A stretch of DNA of 64,000 bases from the NCBI RefSeq assembly GCF_041429775.1, contig NZ_CP163421.1:1823001-1887000 (forward strand), written 5' to 3'. Numbering within the stretch: position 1 is the stretch's first letter; each line of letters starts with the position of its first letter. Made by a program: the position numbers and the translations under genes. This document shows, piece by piece, positions 44,928 to 54,191 of the stretch. The DNA is from Glycocaulis abyssi. Lineage in GTDB: Bacteria; Pseudomonadota; Alphaproteobacteria; Caulobacterales; Maricaulaceae. The notes under the pieces were generated by a model. That model did not search any database. It saw only the letters and a list, made by a program, of their open reading frames with translations, and had not been told where the DNA came from.

Positions 44928-45800
44928 ATGTCCACACTCTGGCGTCTGCTTGCCATCGGCCCGGCTGCCCCCATGAAGGCCGCCGATGCGGCTCTGGGTG
45001 CCATGGAGGACGGGCCGATGCTGTCCTGGTCCTTTTTCGAGGATGGCGGCCCGGAAACCTGGCGGCTGGATGTGCTGTTTCCCGGCCAGATCAATGTGGA
45101 TGGCTTTCTGGCTGAGCTGGGCCTCGCCCCCGGTGTAGCGGAGGTGCAGTTCGCGCCCCTGCCGGAAGAGGACTGGGTGCGCCTCTCGCTGGAGGGGTTG
45201 CCGGAAGTGACCGCCGGCCGGTTCGTCGTCTATGGGGAGCATGCGCGCCGGACGCTGGAGCCCGGCGAGCTGGGCATCGAGATCGAGGCTGGCCCGGCCT
45301 TTGGCACCGGCCATCACGGTACCACCAAGGGCTGCCTCATCGCATGTGACAGGCTGGAGCGCGAAGGTCTGAAAGTCGCCCGCGCGCTGGATCTGGGCTG
45401 CGGGACGGGCGCGCTCGCCATCGCGGCGACGCTGGTCTGGCCCAATGCCGACGTGCTGGCGACCGATATCGACCCCGAAGCCGTCACCGAGACGGAGATC
45501 AATACTGCCAAGAACGGTGTGGCCGACAGAATCCAGGCCATCACCGCAGACGGGTTTGACCATCCCGCCTTCGATGGCGCGGTGTTTGACCTGATCTTCG
45601 CCAATATCCTTGCCGGACCGCTGCAGGAGCTGGCGCGCGCGCTGGCTGAGCGGCTGGCACCGGACGGCCGGGCCGTGCTGTCCGGCCTGCTGGAAGAGCA
45701 GATTGGCGCGGTGGAGGCGGCTTACAGACAGGCCGGGCTGAAGACCGCCCACACCGACATTATCGATGAATGGGCGATCCTGACGCTGAAAGCGGGCTAG
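44928..45800 (+). CDS. prmA: Ribosomal protein L11 methyltransferase
   Basis: A 290-residue enzyme that trimethylates lysines and the N-terminus of ribosomal protein uL11. The N-terminal substrate-recognition domain (about 1-100) is followed by GPAFGTGHHGTTKGCL and the SAM motif ALDLGCGTGALAIAA near residue 160. DLIFANILAGPL is the NPF-like catalytic loop of PrmA. The ATG at 44928 has GAAGGA upstream. Length is typical. It ends 4 bp from the convergent TetR gene. Confidence 0.92.
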   Translation: MSTLWRLLAIGPAAPMKAADAALGAMEDGPMLSWSFFEDGGPETWRLDVLFPGQINVDGFLAELGLAPGVAEVQFAPLPEEDWVRLSLEGLPEVTAGRFVVYGEHARRTLEPGELGIEIEAGPAFGTGHHGTTKGCLIACDRLEREGLKVARALDLGCGTGALAIAATLVWPNADVLATDIDPEAVTETEINTAKNGVADRIQAITADGFDHPAFDGAVFDLIFANILAGPLQELARALAERLAPDGRAVLSGLLEEQIGAVEAAYRQAGLKTAHTDIIDEWAILTLKAG

Positions 45801-45804
45801 AGGA

Positions 45805-46449
45805 TCACGCCTTCAGGATCAGCTCCAGACAGGCGTCGATATGCGCCTCGATCTGGCGGGCATCGATCGAGTTCTTGCCCGTGAGGATCTCGTATTCCGG
45901 GGCCAGCACGATCGGCAGTGAGAACGCGCCTGACAGCACGAACATCAGATGCGTCGGATCACCTGCCGCGATCAGCCCCTCGCCCTGCGCTGACACGATA
46001 AGGTCAATGATCTTGTCGTTGAGCGGTTTCTGATGCGTGGCGATCAGCCATTCCAGGCGCGTGGTGCGTTCCGCCCCCTCCTGCAGGAGCAGGCGCATAT
46101 GCTCCGGATAGGCGGCCAGACTGGCGATATGGGCGCGGATGGCCGCCTTGTAGAAGGGCAGGCCGGTGAGGCCCTTCGTGCTTTCCATCTCGCCGTCCAG
46201 ATGCGCGTTGACGCGCGCATAGAGCCGTTCAACCGCCGCTTCCCACACGCCCTGCTTGGACTTGAAATGATACATGATGAGCGGCACCGGCGCACCGCAG
46301 GCGCGCGCCACATCGCTGACCGAAGCGCCGGCAAAGCCGCGCTGGGCAAATAGCGGTATCGCCGCATCGAGGATGCGGCTCTGCGTCGCCTCTCTCTGGG
46401 CCTCGCGTTCATTGATCCGCGCCGGGCGGGTTTGCGTTTTCGTGCTCAT
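45805..46449 (-). CDS. TetR-family transcriptional regulator
   Basis: A 214-residue repressor-type protein. The helix-turn-helix spans about residues 25-70: RILDAAIPLFAQRGFAGASV, then DVARACGAPVPLIMYHFKSK. The C-terminal helical domain, about 90-210, forms the ligand pocket and dimer face. Start ATG 46449 fits the family. Its stop is 4 bp from prmA, and it lies 69 bp downstream of the helicase gene on the same strand. The target is unknown; the drug-type exporter nearby is the obvious guess. Confidence 0.88.
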   Translation of the reverse strand: MSTKTQTRPARINEREAQREATQSRILDAAIPLFAQRGFAGASVSDVARACGAPVPLIMYHFKSKQGVWEAAVERLYARVNAHLDGEMESTKGLTGLPFYKAAIRAHIASLAAYPEHMRLLLQEGAERTTRLEWLIATHQKPLNDKIIDLIVSAQGEGLIAAGDPTHLMFVLSGAFSLPIVLAPEYEILTGKNSIDARQIEAHIDACLELILKA

Positions 46450-46518
46450 GGGCAAAGGTTTAGAGCCATTGTGGCGGAAGGTCGATAGTGTGCGCTGGCA
46501 ACACGCGCGGCCAGGACC

Positions 46519-48825
46519 TCACGCCTTCTCGACAAAGCTCGAAACCACCTTCTTCTCACCCGCCTTGTCAAAGGCCACCGTCAGCTTGGCGCCATCGGCC
46601 ACGAGAATACGGCCATAGCCGAATTTCTGGTGGAAGACCCTGTCTCCACGCTTGAACCCGCCAGCGCCATTGTCCCCGCTCTCGATCAGCCTGGCCTTGC
46701 CTTCAATCACGCCGGGATCACGGCGCGAACCGCTCTCCTGGGCTGCCTTGAAGCGCTTCCAGCCGGGGCTGTCATAGGCGGAGCGGAACGGATCGGCAGG
46801 CTCTGACACGCCAGCAAAACCGGGGCCGGCATCGTAATATCCCGTCTCGGACTTGGCCTCGGCATGTTCGGGCGGCAGTTCATCGATAAAGCGCGAGGGC
46901 AGGACAGACTGCCAGCGCCCGAAGATCATCCGGTTGGCGGTGAAGGAGATGATCGCCCGCTCCCTCGCCCGGGTGATGCCCACATATGCCAGGCGGCGCT
47001 CTTCCTCGAGACTGGCCGTCCCGCCTTCATCGAGCGAGCGCTGGGAGGGAAACACCGTCTCCTCCCAGCCGGGCAGGAAGACCAGCGGAAACTCCAGCCC
47101 CTTGGCGGCATGAAGCGTCATTAGCGAGACCTCGTCGCCGGTTCCTGCCTGATCGAGATCGGCCACCAGAGAGACGTGTTCCAGATAGGCTTCCAGCGTG
47201 TCGAACTGGCCCATGGAGCGGACGAGCTCTTTCAGGTTATCCAGACGGCCTGCGGCCTGCGGGCTCTTGTCCTCGCGCCACATCGCCGTATAGCCGCTTT
47301 CATCGAGGATGACTTCAGCCAGTTCGTCATGGCGCATGGCGTCAAGCTGGCCGCGCCAGCGCTCCACATCGCGCAAAAATACCTGCAGGCCCGTGCGCGC
47401 CTTGCCGCGTATCTCGTCGGTCTGGACCATGAGCGCAGCCATCTCGCTCATCGAGACACCGGCAGAGCGGGCAGCCGAGGCGATCTTCTGCACGCTGGTC
47501 TCGCCAATCCCGCGCTTGGGGACATTCACGATCCGCTCGAACGCGAGATCATCTTCGGGCGAGCGCACAAGGCGCATATAGGCGTGGGCATCGCGTATCT
47601 CGGCGCGCTCGAAGAAGCGCGGCCCGCCAATGACCTTGTAGGGCAGGCCCAGCATGATGAAGCGGTCTTCAAACGCCCGCATCTGCCAGGAGGCGCGTAC
47701 CAGAATGGCGATATCATTGTGCTGGTTACCGGCGCGAACGAACGCCTCGATCTCGTCGGCAACGAAGCGGGCTTCGGCCTCGCCATCCCACAGGCCCCTC
47801 ACCTGCACTTTTTCGCCGGGATCATCCTCGGTCCACAGCGTCTTGCCGAGGCGCGCGCGGTTGGACTGGATGAGCCCGGAAGCCGCGCCCAGAATATGGC
47901 CCGTGGAGCGGTAATTGCGCTCCAGACGGATCACGGTCGCGCCGGGAAAGTCGGTCTCGAAGCGCAGGATGTTGTCCACCTCTGCGCCGCGCCAGCCATA
48001 GATGGACTGGTCGTCATCGCCCACACAGCACACATTGCCAGACCCGCGCGCGAGCAGGCGCAGCCAGAGATACTGGCACACATTCGTGTCCTGATACTCG
48101 TCGACCAGGAGATAGCGGAAGCGCCTGTGATAGAGCGCCAGCACATCGGCGTTCTCAGTGAAGATCGTCAGATTGTGCAGCAGCAGATCGCCGAAATCGC
48201 AGGCATTGAGGACTTTCAGGCGCTCCTGATAGAGCCGGTAAAGAACATCCGCCTTGCCGTCAGCAAACGTCCAGCGATCCTCTTCGCCGAGCTTCTCCGG
48301 GCGGATGCCCCGGTTCTTCCAGCCATCGATGAGGCTGGCGAGATGGCGCGGCGTCCAGCGTTTGTCGTCAATGCCTTCGGCCTGCAGGATCTGTTTGATA
48401 AGCCGCAGCTGGTCATCGGTGTCGAGGATGGTGAAGGAGGATTTCAGCCCCACCAGCTCGGCATGGCGGCGCAGTATCTGCGCGGCGATGGAGTGGAAAG
48501 TGCCAAGCCAGGGCAGGCCCTCCACCGCCTCGCCGATGATCGCGCCGACGCGCTCCTTCATCTCGCGCGCGGCCTTGTTGGTGAAGGTGACCGAGAGGAT
48601 TTCCCACGGGTTCGCCCGGCCCGTGGCGAGGATATGGGCAAGCCTGGTGGTCAGGACGCGCGTCTTGCCCGTGCCGGCTCCTGCCAGCACCAGAACCGGG
48701 CCTTCGGTCGCTTCCACTGCGGCGCGCTGCTCAGCGTTCAAGCCTTTGAGATAGGCGGGCAGGCCGGTCTCTCCGCCTGAGGGCGGACGGGCAGAAGCCT
48801 GCTGGGACAAGGGGACAGAATTCAT
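46519..48825 (-). CDS. uvrD: UvrD/PcrA-type ATP-dependent DNA helicase
   Basis: A 768-residue superfamily 1A helicase that unwinds DNA 3' to 5' in repair and removes RecA filaments. Motif I is LAGAGTGKTRVLTTRLA near residue 50, motif II VDEYQDTN, motif III GDDDQSIYGWRGA, motif IV ERNYRST and motif V MTLHAAKGLEF. The C-terminal Tudor-like tail KRGDRVFHQKFGYGRILV is the RNA-polymerase-binding domain of PcrA/UvrD. Length is normal. I looked for a LexA box upstream and found none. Confidence 0.93.
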   Translation of the reverse strand: MNSVPLSQQASARPPSGGETGLPAYLKGLNAEQRAAVEATEGPVLVLAGAGTGKTRVLTTRLAHILATGRANPWEILSVTFTNKAAREMKERVGAIIGEAVEGLPWLGTFHSIAAQILRRHAELVGLKSSFTILDTDDQLRLIKQILQAEGIDDKRWTPRHLASLIDGWKNRGIRPEKLGEEDRWTFADGKADVLYRLYQERLKVLNACDFGDLLLHNLTIFTENADVLALYHRRFRYLLVDEYQDTNVCQYLWLRLLARGSGNVCCVGDDDQSIYGWRGAEVDNILRFETDFPGATVIRLERNYRSTGHILGAASGLIQSNRARLGKTLWTEDDPGEKVQVRGLWDGEAEARFVADEIEAFVRAGNQHNDIAILVRASWQMRAFEDRFIMLGLPYKVIGGPRFFERAEIRDAHAYMRLVRSPEDDLAFERIVNVPKRGIGETSVQKIASAARSAGVSMSEMAALMVQTDEIRGKARTGLQVFLRDVERWRGQLDAMRHDELAEVILDESGYTAMWREDKSPQAAGRLDNLKELVRSMGQFDTLEAYLEHVSLVADLDQAGTGDEVSLMTLHAAKGLEFPLVFLPGWEETVFPSQRSLDEGGTASLEEERRLAYVGITRARERAIISFTANRMIFGRWQSVLPSRFIDELPPEHAEAKSETGYYDAGPGFAGVSEPADPFRSAYDSPGWKRFKAAQESGSRRDPGVIEGKARLIESGDNGAGGFKRGDRVFHQKFGYGRILVADGAKLTVAFDKAGEKKVVSSFVEKA

Positions 48826-49086
48826 GGCGGCCTTGATGCTGAGCTGTCGATTCGCGGCGGGCGAACAAAACTAGCACGCCATGGGGCAATCGGCAGGGGC
48901 GAAGCTCGCGCTGATTACACCCCCGCGCGGTATTTTGACCCGGCTTGAAGCTTGCGGTTAGCGTGGGAAAAGGATAATGCTGTGCATAACACAGGATGGA
49001 GTTTAACCGGATGTGACTGGCGCAGGACAGCGCTGTTTCGATTACCTCACGCGGCCAAGGTGCTGCGCAACGTCCGGCTATCTCCC

Positions 49087-49977
49087 ATGTTTCAGAACAA
49101 CCAAATCTCCAGCGAAGCCGCGAGCGCTCGCTCCACAGCAGCATCCGGACAGCAGCCCGGCCTGATTCTGCGAAAATGTCCGCATTGCGCAAGCGGAGTA
49201 CACCGGCGCATTCATCTTGAACGCGATCATTGGCGCGTTGTCGAGTGTGCCGACTGTGAGTTTGTGTACCTTGTGGAAGCGCCGCCAGTAACCGAGTTTG
49301 CCGCCGAACTGTCATGGGACAAGGCCGTGGTCGAGGAACGATCACGTCGCCGCACTGATCAACCCCTCCTGCAATGGCTCGACGATAAAACCCGTTGGCG
49401 CCTGCACCTGTTTGAGCGGCCAGAGACGAGCCGATTCCTTTCGGAACTCGCAAAGCCCGGACAGATTCTTGATCTAGGGTGTGGAAATGGCAAGGCGGGA
49501 CTGGCGCTGGACGATCACTTCACCCCGTTTGGAATAGAGATTTCGCCGACGCTCGCCGACGCGGCAAACAAAGCATTTATCAAGCGCGGCGGCCGGTGTG
49601 TGGCTGCTGATACGCTGTCTGGCCTGCGGGAGTTTCCAGACGCCTACTTCAGCGGAGCAATGCTGAACTCCTATCTGGAGCACGACCCGAACCCTCTCCC
49701 GGTCCTGCGCGGTCTTGCACCCAAGATGAAGGCCGGTAGCCCGGTCATCATCAAAGTCCCCAATTACGGCTCATGGAACGCCAAGGTAATGGGTAGAAAC
49801 TGGTGTGGTATCCGCCTGCCTGATCACGTGAATTACTTTACCCGGACAAGCTTGAAGGCCATGGCGGGGTCTGCGGGATACACGGTGCAGGAACCAGGCG
49901 GCGTCAACCTTCCTACCAATGACAATATGTGGATGTTTCTCTACCCCATCACAGGACGCTCAGGGGCGGAGCAATGA
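49087..49977 (+). CDS. Class I SAM-dependent methyltransferase with N-terminal zinc-ribbon
   Basis: A 296-residue protein. KCPHC (about residue 28) and ECADCEFVYL (about residue 53) form a four-cysteine zinc ribbon, as in many sugar or lipid methyltransferases of the Methyltransf_23 type. The SAM motif I is ILDLGCGNGKAG, and the later LNSYLEHDPNP corresponds to the post-II region (LEHxxxP). The ATG at 49087 is taken as start; its ribosome site is weak. It overlaps the next gene by four bases (ATGA), tying it to a Rieske-less oxygenase-like protein. Substrate unknown. Confidence 0.8.
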   Translation: MFQNNQISSEAASARSTAASGQQPGLILRKCPHCASGVHRRIHLERDHWRVVECADCEFVYLVEAPPVTEFAAELSWDKAVVEERSRRRTDQPLLQWLDDKTRWRLHLFERPETSRFLSELAKPGQILDLGCGNGKAGLALDDHFTPFGIEISPTLADAANKAFIKRGGRCVAADTLSGLREFPDAYFSGAMLNSYLEHDPNPLPVLRGLAPKMKAGSPVIIKVPNYGSWNAKVMGRNWCGIRLPDHVNYFTRTSLKAMAGSAGYTVQEPGGVNLPTNDNMWMFLYPITGRSGAEQ

Positions 49978-50900
49978 ATAGCGGCGATCTACAGGCGCTA
50001 GAACCCTTGAATAGCGCCGATTACGGCCTCCTTCGCGATTTCTGGTATGTTGCCTGTCCTGCGCGGGAGCTGAAAACCGGGCGCAGCCGGAGCGTGAGTG
50101 TTTGCGGCCTTGCGCTTGAGCTCGTCCGCGATACTGGCCCCGGCCGGGCGGTCAGCGGCCAGACCGGAGCGGGCGACAGCCTGCATGTCACCGAGCAGGA
50201 CGGGCTTGTCTGGGTCTTCATCCCTGAAACGCAGGGTGACGCCCCCACAAGCTCTCCACCCGCGTTTGACGGGCCGGGCGGCGGCAAGGTGCGCTTCGTG
50301 GAAGAGGCGCTCCTGCCCTGTCATATTGATGATGCGGCCTATGGCCTGCTGGACCCGGCCCATGGGCCTTACGTCCATGCCAGCCCGATCTGGCGCAGCT
50401 CCAAGACGCTCAAGGACAAGGCGAAATCCTATGAGCCGAGCGAGCTGGGCTTCACCATGGTGCCGCATGAGCCGGTTAACTCGAAGCTCTACAACATTAT
50501 TGGCGGATCGATCCGGGTCTCGATAGCCTTCCGTCTGCCGGGCCTGCGCATTGAACGCATCTGGAATGAGAAGCACACCGTGCTGGGCGTAACCGCGCTG
50601 ACGCCTATTGACGCGAACCGCACCATCATCCGCCAGATTTTCTACTGGGACACGCCCGTGCTGACGGTGGTTCGGCCGATTGCCCGCCTGGTCTCGCGCC
50701 CCTTCCTGCAACAGGACGTTCACATCATGGCGCTGCGCCAGAAGGGGCTGGCCTTCGGCGCAAAAGGCATGCTGATCCGCGACGCCGACCAGCTCTTCAT
50801 CTGGTACCAGCGCATCAAGAAGGAAATTCTTGATGCGCGTGCACAGGGCCGCGCCTTCGTGAACCCGGTCAAGCCCGCCACCTTGCGCTGGCGGACATAA
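49974..50900 (+). CDS. Rieske-oxygenase paralogue lacking the Rieske cluster
   Basis: A 308-residue protein that aligns along its length with the Rieske oxygenase at 62965: FWYVACPARELKTG against IWYYACPASDLKPG at the start, and LLDPAHGPYVH against LMDPAHGPYVH, then SELGFTM and AFRLPGLRIE. The two Cys-X-His pairs (CPH and CPYH in the paralogue) and about 50 residues around them are absent. The segment reads GLALELVRDTGPGRAVSGQT instead. The mononuclear iron ligands (Asp-X2-His-X4-His region) remain. It could not accept electrons through a Rieske centre, so it is either non-oxygenase, structural, or dependent on another donor. Coupled to the upstream methyltransferase by ATGA overlap. Confidence 0.75.
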   Translation: MNSGDLQALEPLNSADYGLLRDFWYVACPARELKTGRSRSVSVCGLALELVRDTGPGRAVSGQTGAGDSLHVTEQDGLVWVFIPETQGDAPTSSPPAFDGPGGGKVRFVEEALLPCHIDDAAYGLLDPAHGPYVHASPIWRSSKTLKDKAKSYEPSELGFTMVPHEPVNSKLYNIIGGSIRVSIAFRLPGLRIERIWNEKHTVLGVTALTPIDANRTIIRQIFYWDTPVLTVVRPIARLVSRPFLQQDVHIMALRQKGLAFGAKGMLIRDADQLFIWYQRIKKEILDARAQGRAFVNPVKPATLRWRT

Positions 50901-50988
50901 GCACACGCCTTCACCTCCTCAGCAAAACTTGACACAGCGCCGGTCAGCATTGAGCGTTCGCCCTGCAATAGGCCGGGGAGGGCAAAGA

Positions 50989-51759
50989 ATGACCGATACT
51001 GCACTGGATACGGCACCGGGAGACATGCCGGACAACCCGCCTGCACCGCGCTTTTTCTTCTACATGTCGCTGGTCTTGCTAACGCTCGTCTTGGCGGGGT
51101 TCTCAAAGACATTTTACCTGCGGGCCTTCTTTGAGCAGGAACCTTTTCTGGCTGACGCGTTCATGACGCGCGAGCTCTATGTCCACGGCTCGGTGATGAC
51201 CGCCTGGTTTGTGCTGCTGGCCGTCCAGACCTCACTCATAGGGCGCCGCGCCTACCGCATGCACAAAATGCTGGGCGTAGCCGGACTGGTGCTCGCCGTG
51301 GCCATGATCGCGACAGGCATTCCGGTAATTACGGGCTTCGCCCCGCGCCTGATCGCCGCCGGGCTGGAGGCGGACATGGTCCTGCCCGTCATTTCGGTGC
51401 TGATCTGGTTTGATATTCTCGCCCTGGTAGCGTTCGGCCTGCTGGTGGCCCTCGCGATTGCGTTTCGTCAGACCGGTGCCGTACACAAGCGCCTGATGAT
51501 GATGGCGAGCATCACCTTCATGCTGCCGGCCACCTTCCGCATCGTGAACGGGTTTGCCCCTGACTGGCCCGCCATGCCGATCGCGTTGGTCGTATCGGTG
51601 CTTTTGCTGGCCGCCATGGCCGCCCACGATCTTCACTCCTTGCGCAAGCTGCACCCGGCAACCCTGTTCGGCGGCTCCTTGGTCGCCGCCCTTACCGCAC
51701 TGGGTTTTGCCATCGGCGCGTCAGGCGCGGGCCAGGGTTTTGTGGCGGGGATGCTGTAA
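50989..51759 (+). CDS. Seven-helix integral membrane protein, unknown function
   Basis: A 256-residue inner-membrane protein with about seven hydrophobic segments (for example FFFYMSLVLLTLVLAGF, VMTAWFVLLAVQTSLIG, MLGVAGLVLAVAMIATGI, ITFMLPATFRIVNGF). Histidines lie at membrane edges (YVHGSVMTAW, YRMHKMLG, AVHKRLMMM), a spacing that recalls heme- or metal-binding membrane proteins, but I cannot name a family with certainty. The ATG at 50989 has GGGGAGGG upstream. It stands alone between the Rieske-less gene (88 bp upstream) and the convergent rlmE gene. Confidence 0.75.
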   Translation: MTDTALDTAPGDMPDNPPAPRFFFYMSLVLLTLVLAGFSKTFYLRAFFEQEPFLADAFMTRELYVHGSVMTAWFVLLAVQTSLIGRRAYRMHKMLGVAGLVLAVAMIATGIPVITGFAPRLIAAGLEADMVLPVISVLIWFDILALVAFGLLVALAIAFRQTGAVHKRLMMMASITFMLPATFRIVNGFAPDWPAMPIALVVSVLLLAAMAAHDLHSLRKLHPATLFGGSLVAALTALGFAIGASGAGQGFVAGML

Positions 51760-51772
51760 CAGAACTCGCGTC

Positions 51773-52501
51773 CTACCCCCTGAAGCCTAGCGCCACCAGA
51801 TAGGTTTCCGAGCTGTCGGCGCGGCTGGCGGCGGGCTTGGCGTGCTTCACCTTGTCAAAGCGTGGTTTCAGCCGCGCGAGAATCTCGCTCTCGGTGCCGC
51901 CCTGAAACGCCTTGGCGATGAAGGCACCGCCGGGTTTAAGCGTTTCCAGCGCAAAGTCTGCCGCCGCCTCCACCAGATTGACGATGCGCAAATGGTCGGT
52001 GCTCTTGTGGCCGGTAGTCCAGGGGGCGAGGTCTGACATGACGAGGTCTGCCGGCCCGCCAAGCGCCTCTTTCACGGCCTCCGGCGCGCCCGGATCGGTG
52101 AAGTCCATGGTCATCAGGACCGCGCCCGCGATGTGGTCCATCTCCAGCAGATCAATGCCGACGACATGGCTGGCACCGCGTTTCAGCGCCACCTGCACCC
52201 AGCCGCCCGGCGCCGCGCCGAGATCGGCAATGCGCATGCCGGGCCTTAAAAGCCCGAACTTCTCGTCCAGCTCTATCAGCTTGTAGGCCGCGCGCGAGCG
52301 ATAGCCTTCGGCCTTCGCGCGCTGCACATACGGGTCGTTGAGCTGGCGCTCCAGCCAACGCTGGGAGGAGACTTTGCGCTTCTTGGCGGTCTTTACCCGC
52401 TCGTGAAACTGCTTGTCGGCGCGTTTGCTGCCACCGGCCGTAACCGGGCCGGAGCGTCTGCGGCGCTTTTCCTCAGGCGGATCTTCATCCTTGCTGCTCA
52501 C
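51773..52501 (-). CDS. rlmE: 23S rRNA (uridine-2'-O-)-methyltransferase RlmE (RrmJ/FtsJ)
   Basis: A 242-residue enzyme that methylates U2552 of 23S rRNA. The SAM motif is IADLGAAPGGWVQVAL near residue 88. The catalytic K-D-K-E set is visible in YRSRAAYKL, SDLAPWTTGH, FIAKAFQGG and SRADSSETYLV. A basic N-terminal extension (EKRRRRSGPV) precedes the core. The start is GTG at 52501, overlapping the stop of the phosphatase gene as GTGA. Confidence 0.92.
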   Translation of the reverse strand: MSSKDEDPPEEKRRRRSGPVTAGGSKRADKQFHERVKTAKKRKVSSQRWLERQLNDPYVQRAKAEGYRSRAAYKLIELDEKFGLLRPGMRIADLGAAPGGWVQVALKRGASHVVGIDLLEMDHIAGAVLMTMDFTDPGAPEAVKEALGGPADLVMSDLAPWTTGHKSTDHLRIVNLVEAAADFALETLKPGGAFIAKAFQGGTESEILARLKPRFDKVKHAKPAASRADSSETYLVALGFRG

Positions 52502-53628
52502 GATGACGCTCCTGCACTGGTCTTGCCCCGCCCACGCGATTTGCGGCCGCGGCGGCCGCGCTTGCGCCTTGGATAGATCAGATTGAGCAGAAGACCTTCG
52601 CGAAGCCCCCTGTCGCCGACCCGCAGGCGCGGTACCGGCCATCCATCCATCACCGATTCCAGTATCGCGCAACCGGCCACAACCAGATCGGCCCGCTCGG
52701 TGCCGATACAGCCCTCGCCCGCGCGCCCGGCTGCATCCTTGGTCGACAGCCGGTCACAGGCGGCGCGTGCCTCATGGGCTTCCATCCATGACCCGTCCAC
52801 CTGGTTGCGGTCATAGCGCACCAGATTGAGATGGACCCCGGCCACGGACGTCACCGTGCCCGATGTACCCACCATATGCGCCCTGCCCTGCTCGAACAGC
52901 GGACGCAGGCGGCGCGCGCCTTTGGGAATTCGCGTTTCCTTGCGCACTTCAGCCTTCATGGCCTCATACCAGGCGCGGCGCTCCTCAGGTGTGGCGTTTT
53001 CCGGTTCGGGGCAGCGCTCCGACAGGGTGACAACACCCAGCGGAATGGTGGTCCAGCCGCGAATGCCCGGACGGCCGGCATCGGGATAGCCGCCCCGCTC
53101 GCGCCACTCGGCCAGATCCAGCCAGCACAGCTCGGTAGAGCCACCGCCAATATCAACCACCACAGCCGCGTCAAAACTGTCATCAAGCAGATCAAGACTG
53201 CCCTGCACGGCAAGGCGCGCTTCTTCCTCGGGCGAAATGAGGTCAAGCTTCAGGCCGGTCTCGCGCTCCACCCGGTCAAGGAAGTCCTGACCGTTGGACG
53301 CCATGCGGCAAGCTTGCGTGGCGACCGCGCGCAGGCGCGTCACCTTGCGGCGTTCCAGCTTCTGCGCACAGACCGCCAGCGCCTCGACGGCGCGGTCCAT
53401 GGCCTCGTCGGACAGAACGCCGCTGGCACCCAGCCCCTCGCCCAGCTTCACGATGCGTGAAAAGCTTTCCACCACGCGAAAACCGCGATGGGCGCGCTTG
53501 GCCATCAGCATACGGCAATTATTGGTGCCAAGGTCTATCGCGCCATAGATCACGTCATGGCGGGCACGGCCTTTGGACGTATTGCGCGAATCGGTCCCCG
53601 GACGGGCGCCGGGGTCATGCGTATCCAT
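52498..53628 (-). CDS. Ppx/GppA-family exopolyphosphatase
   Basis: A 376-residue phosphatase of the sugar kinase/Hsp70 fold that hydrolyses polyphosphate or pppGpp. Phosphate-1 motif YGAIDLGTNNCRMLMAKR is near residue 28 and phosphate-2 VVVDIGGGSTELCWLD near residue 145. HMVGTSGTVTSVAGVH is a further family motif. It is shorter than E. coli Ppx (513) and lacks the C-terminal HD-like domains. A tail rich in Arg and Lys (RRKRGRRGRKSRGRGK) is added instead and could bind polyanions. ATG 53628 is chosen; a GTG at 53673 is possible. Paired with rlmE, a common alphaproteobacterial arrangement. Confidence 0.9.
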   Translation of the reverse strand: MDTHDPGARPGTDSRNTSKGRARHDVIYGAIDLGTNNCRMLMAKRAHRGFRVVESFSRIVKLGEGLGASGVLSDEAMDRAVEALAVCAQKLERRKVTRLRAVATQACRMASNGQDFLDRVERETGLKLDLISPEEEARLAVQGSLDLLDDSFDAAVVVDIGGGSTELCWLDLAEWRERGGYPDAGRPGIRGWTTIPLGVVTLSERCPEPENATPEERRAWYEAMKAEVRKETRIPKGARRLRPLFEQGRAHMVGTSGTVTSVAGVHLNLVRYDRNQVDGSWMEAHEARAACDRLSTKDAAGRAGEGCIGTERADLVVAGCAILESVMDGWPVPRLRVGDRGLREGLLLNLIYPRRKRGRRGRKSRGRGKTSAGASS

Positions 53629-53858
53629 GAACTGTACGGTCCTGCTGACCGGACTGACTGGCAAGGCGCGCAACCCTTCGGCGCGCAGCCCGTTACCCGA
53701 CCAGGCCGGTCTGGTTCGTGTGTTGAATACAATGATAACACGATCGTGACAGGATGACAGATATTAAGCCGCGCATTGTGACATGCAGCGCAAGGCTTGG
53801 TCTGGCGGACATATGCCTTACGTCAGGCGTAGGGCATTATGATAAAAGAGGTTATCCC

Positions 53859-54191
53859 GTGCGCAGCGCGCAATTTGCCATTGGCGATGTGGTCCGGCAC
53901 CGGCTCTTCCCCTTCCGGGGCGTCGTGTTCGACGTCGACCCGCAATTTGCCAATACGGAAGAATGGTGGCTGTCCATCCCGGAGCGGATACGCCCTCACA
54001 AGGACCAGCCCTTCTACCACGTGCTCGCCGAGAACGAGCAGAGCTACTACACGGCCTATGTCTCCGAGCAGAACCTCCTGCCCGACGCCCATAACGGCCC
54101 GGTCGGCCACCCGGACGCCGCCCAGGTTTTCGAAGGCTTTGATGGTACACGCTACAAGGTGAAGGCGGAGATCGCGTCGAAAGCGAACTAG
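53859..54191 (+). CDS. hspQ: Heat shock protein HspQ (hemimethylated DNA-binding family)
   Basis: A 110-residue protein matching HspQ (E. coli 105): AQFAIGDVVRHRLFPFRGVV, FDVDPQFANTEEWW, QPFYHVLAENEQSYYTAYVSEQNL. HspQ promotes Lon-dependent degradation of some proteins. The start is GTG at 53859, with AGAGG 8 bases upstream; an in-frame ATG at 53754 would add 35 residues not seen in the family. It ends at the base adjacent to the convergent fumarylacetoacetase stop. Confidence 0.9.
   Translation: MRSAQFAIGDVVRHRLFPFRGVVFDVDPQFANTEEWWLSIPERIRPHKDQPFYHVLAENEQSYYTAYVSEQNLLPDAHNGPVGHPDAAQVFEGFDGTRYKVKAEIASKAN

Noticed and set aside
48826-48900. LexA box upstream of the uvrD-type helicase gene
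   Set aside because: Only an isolated GTTC occurs; no second half-site at 7 bases is present.
49087-50900. Methyltransferase and Rieske-less gene as one frameshifted gene
   Set aside because: Both have full-length domains of unrelated folds, and the four-base ATGA overlap is the normal coupling seen throughout the window.
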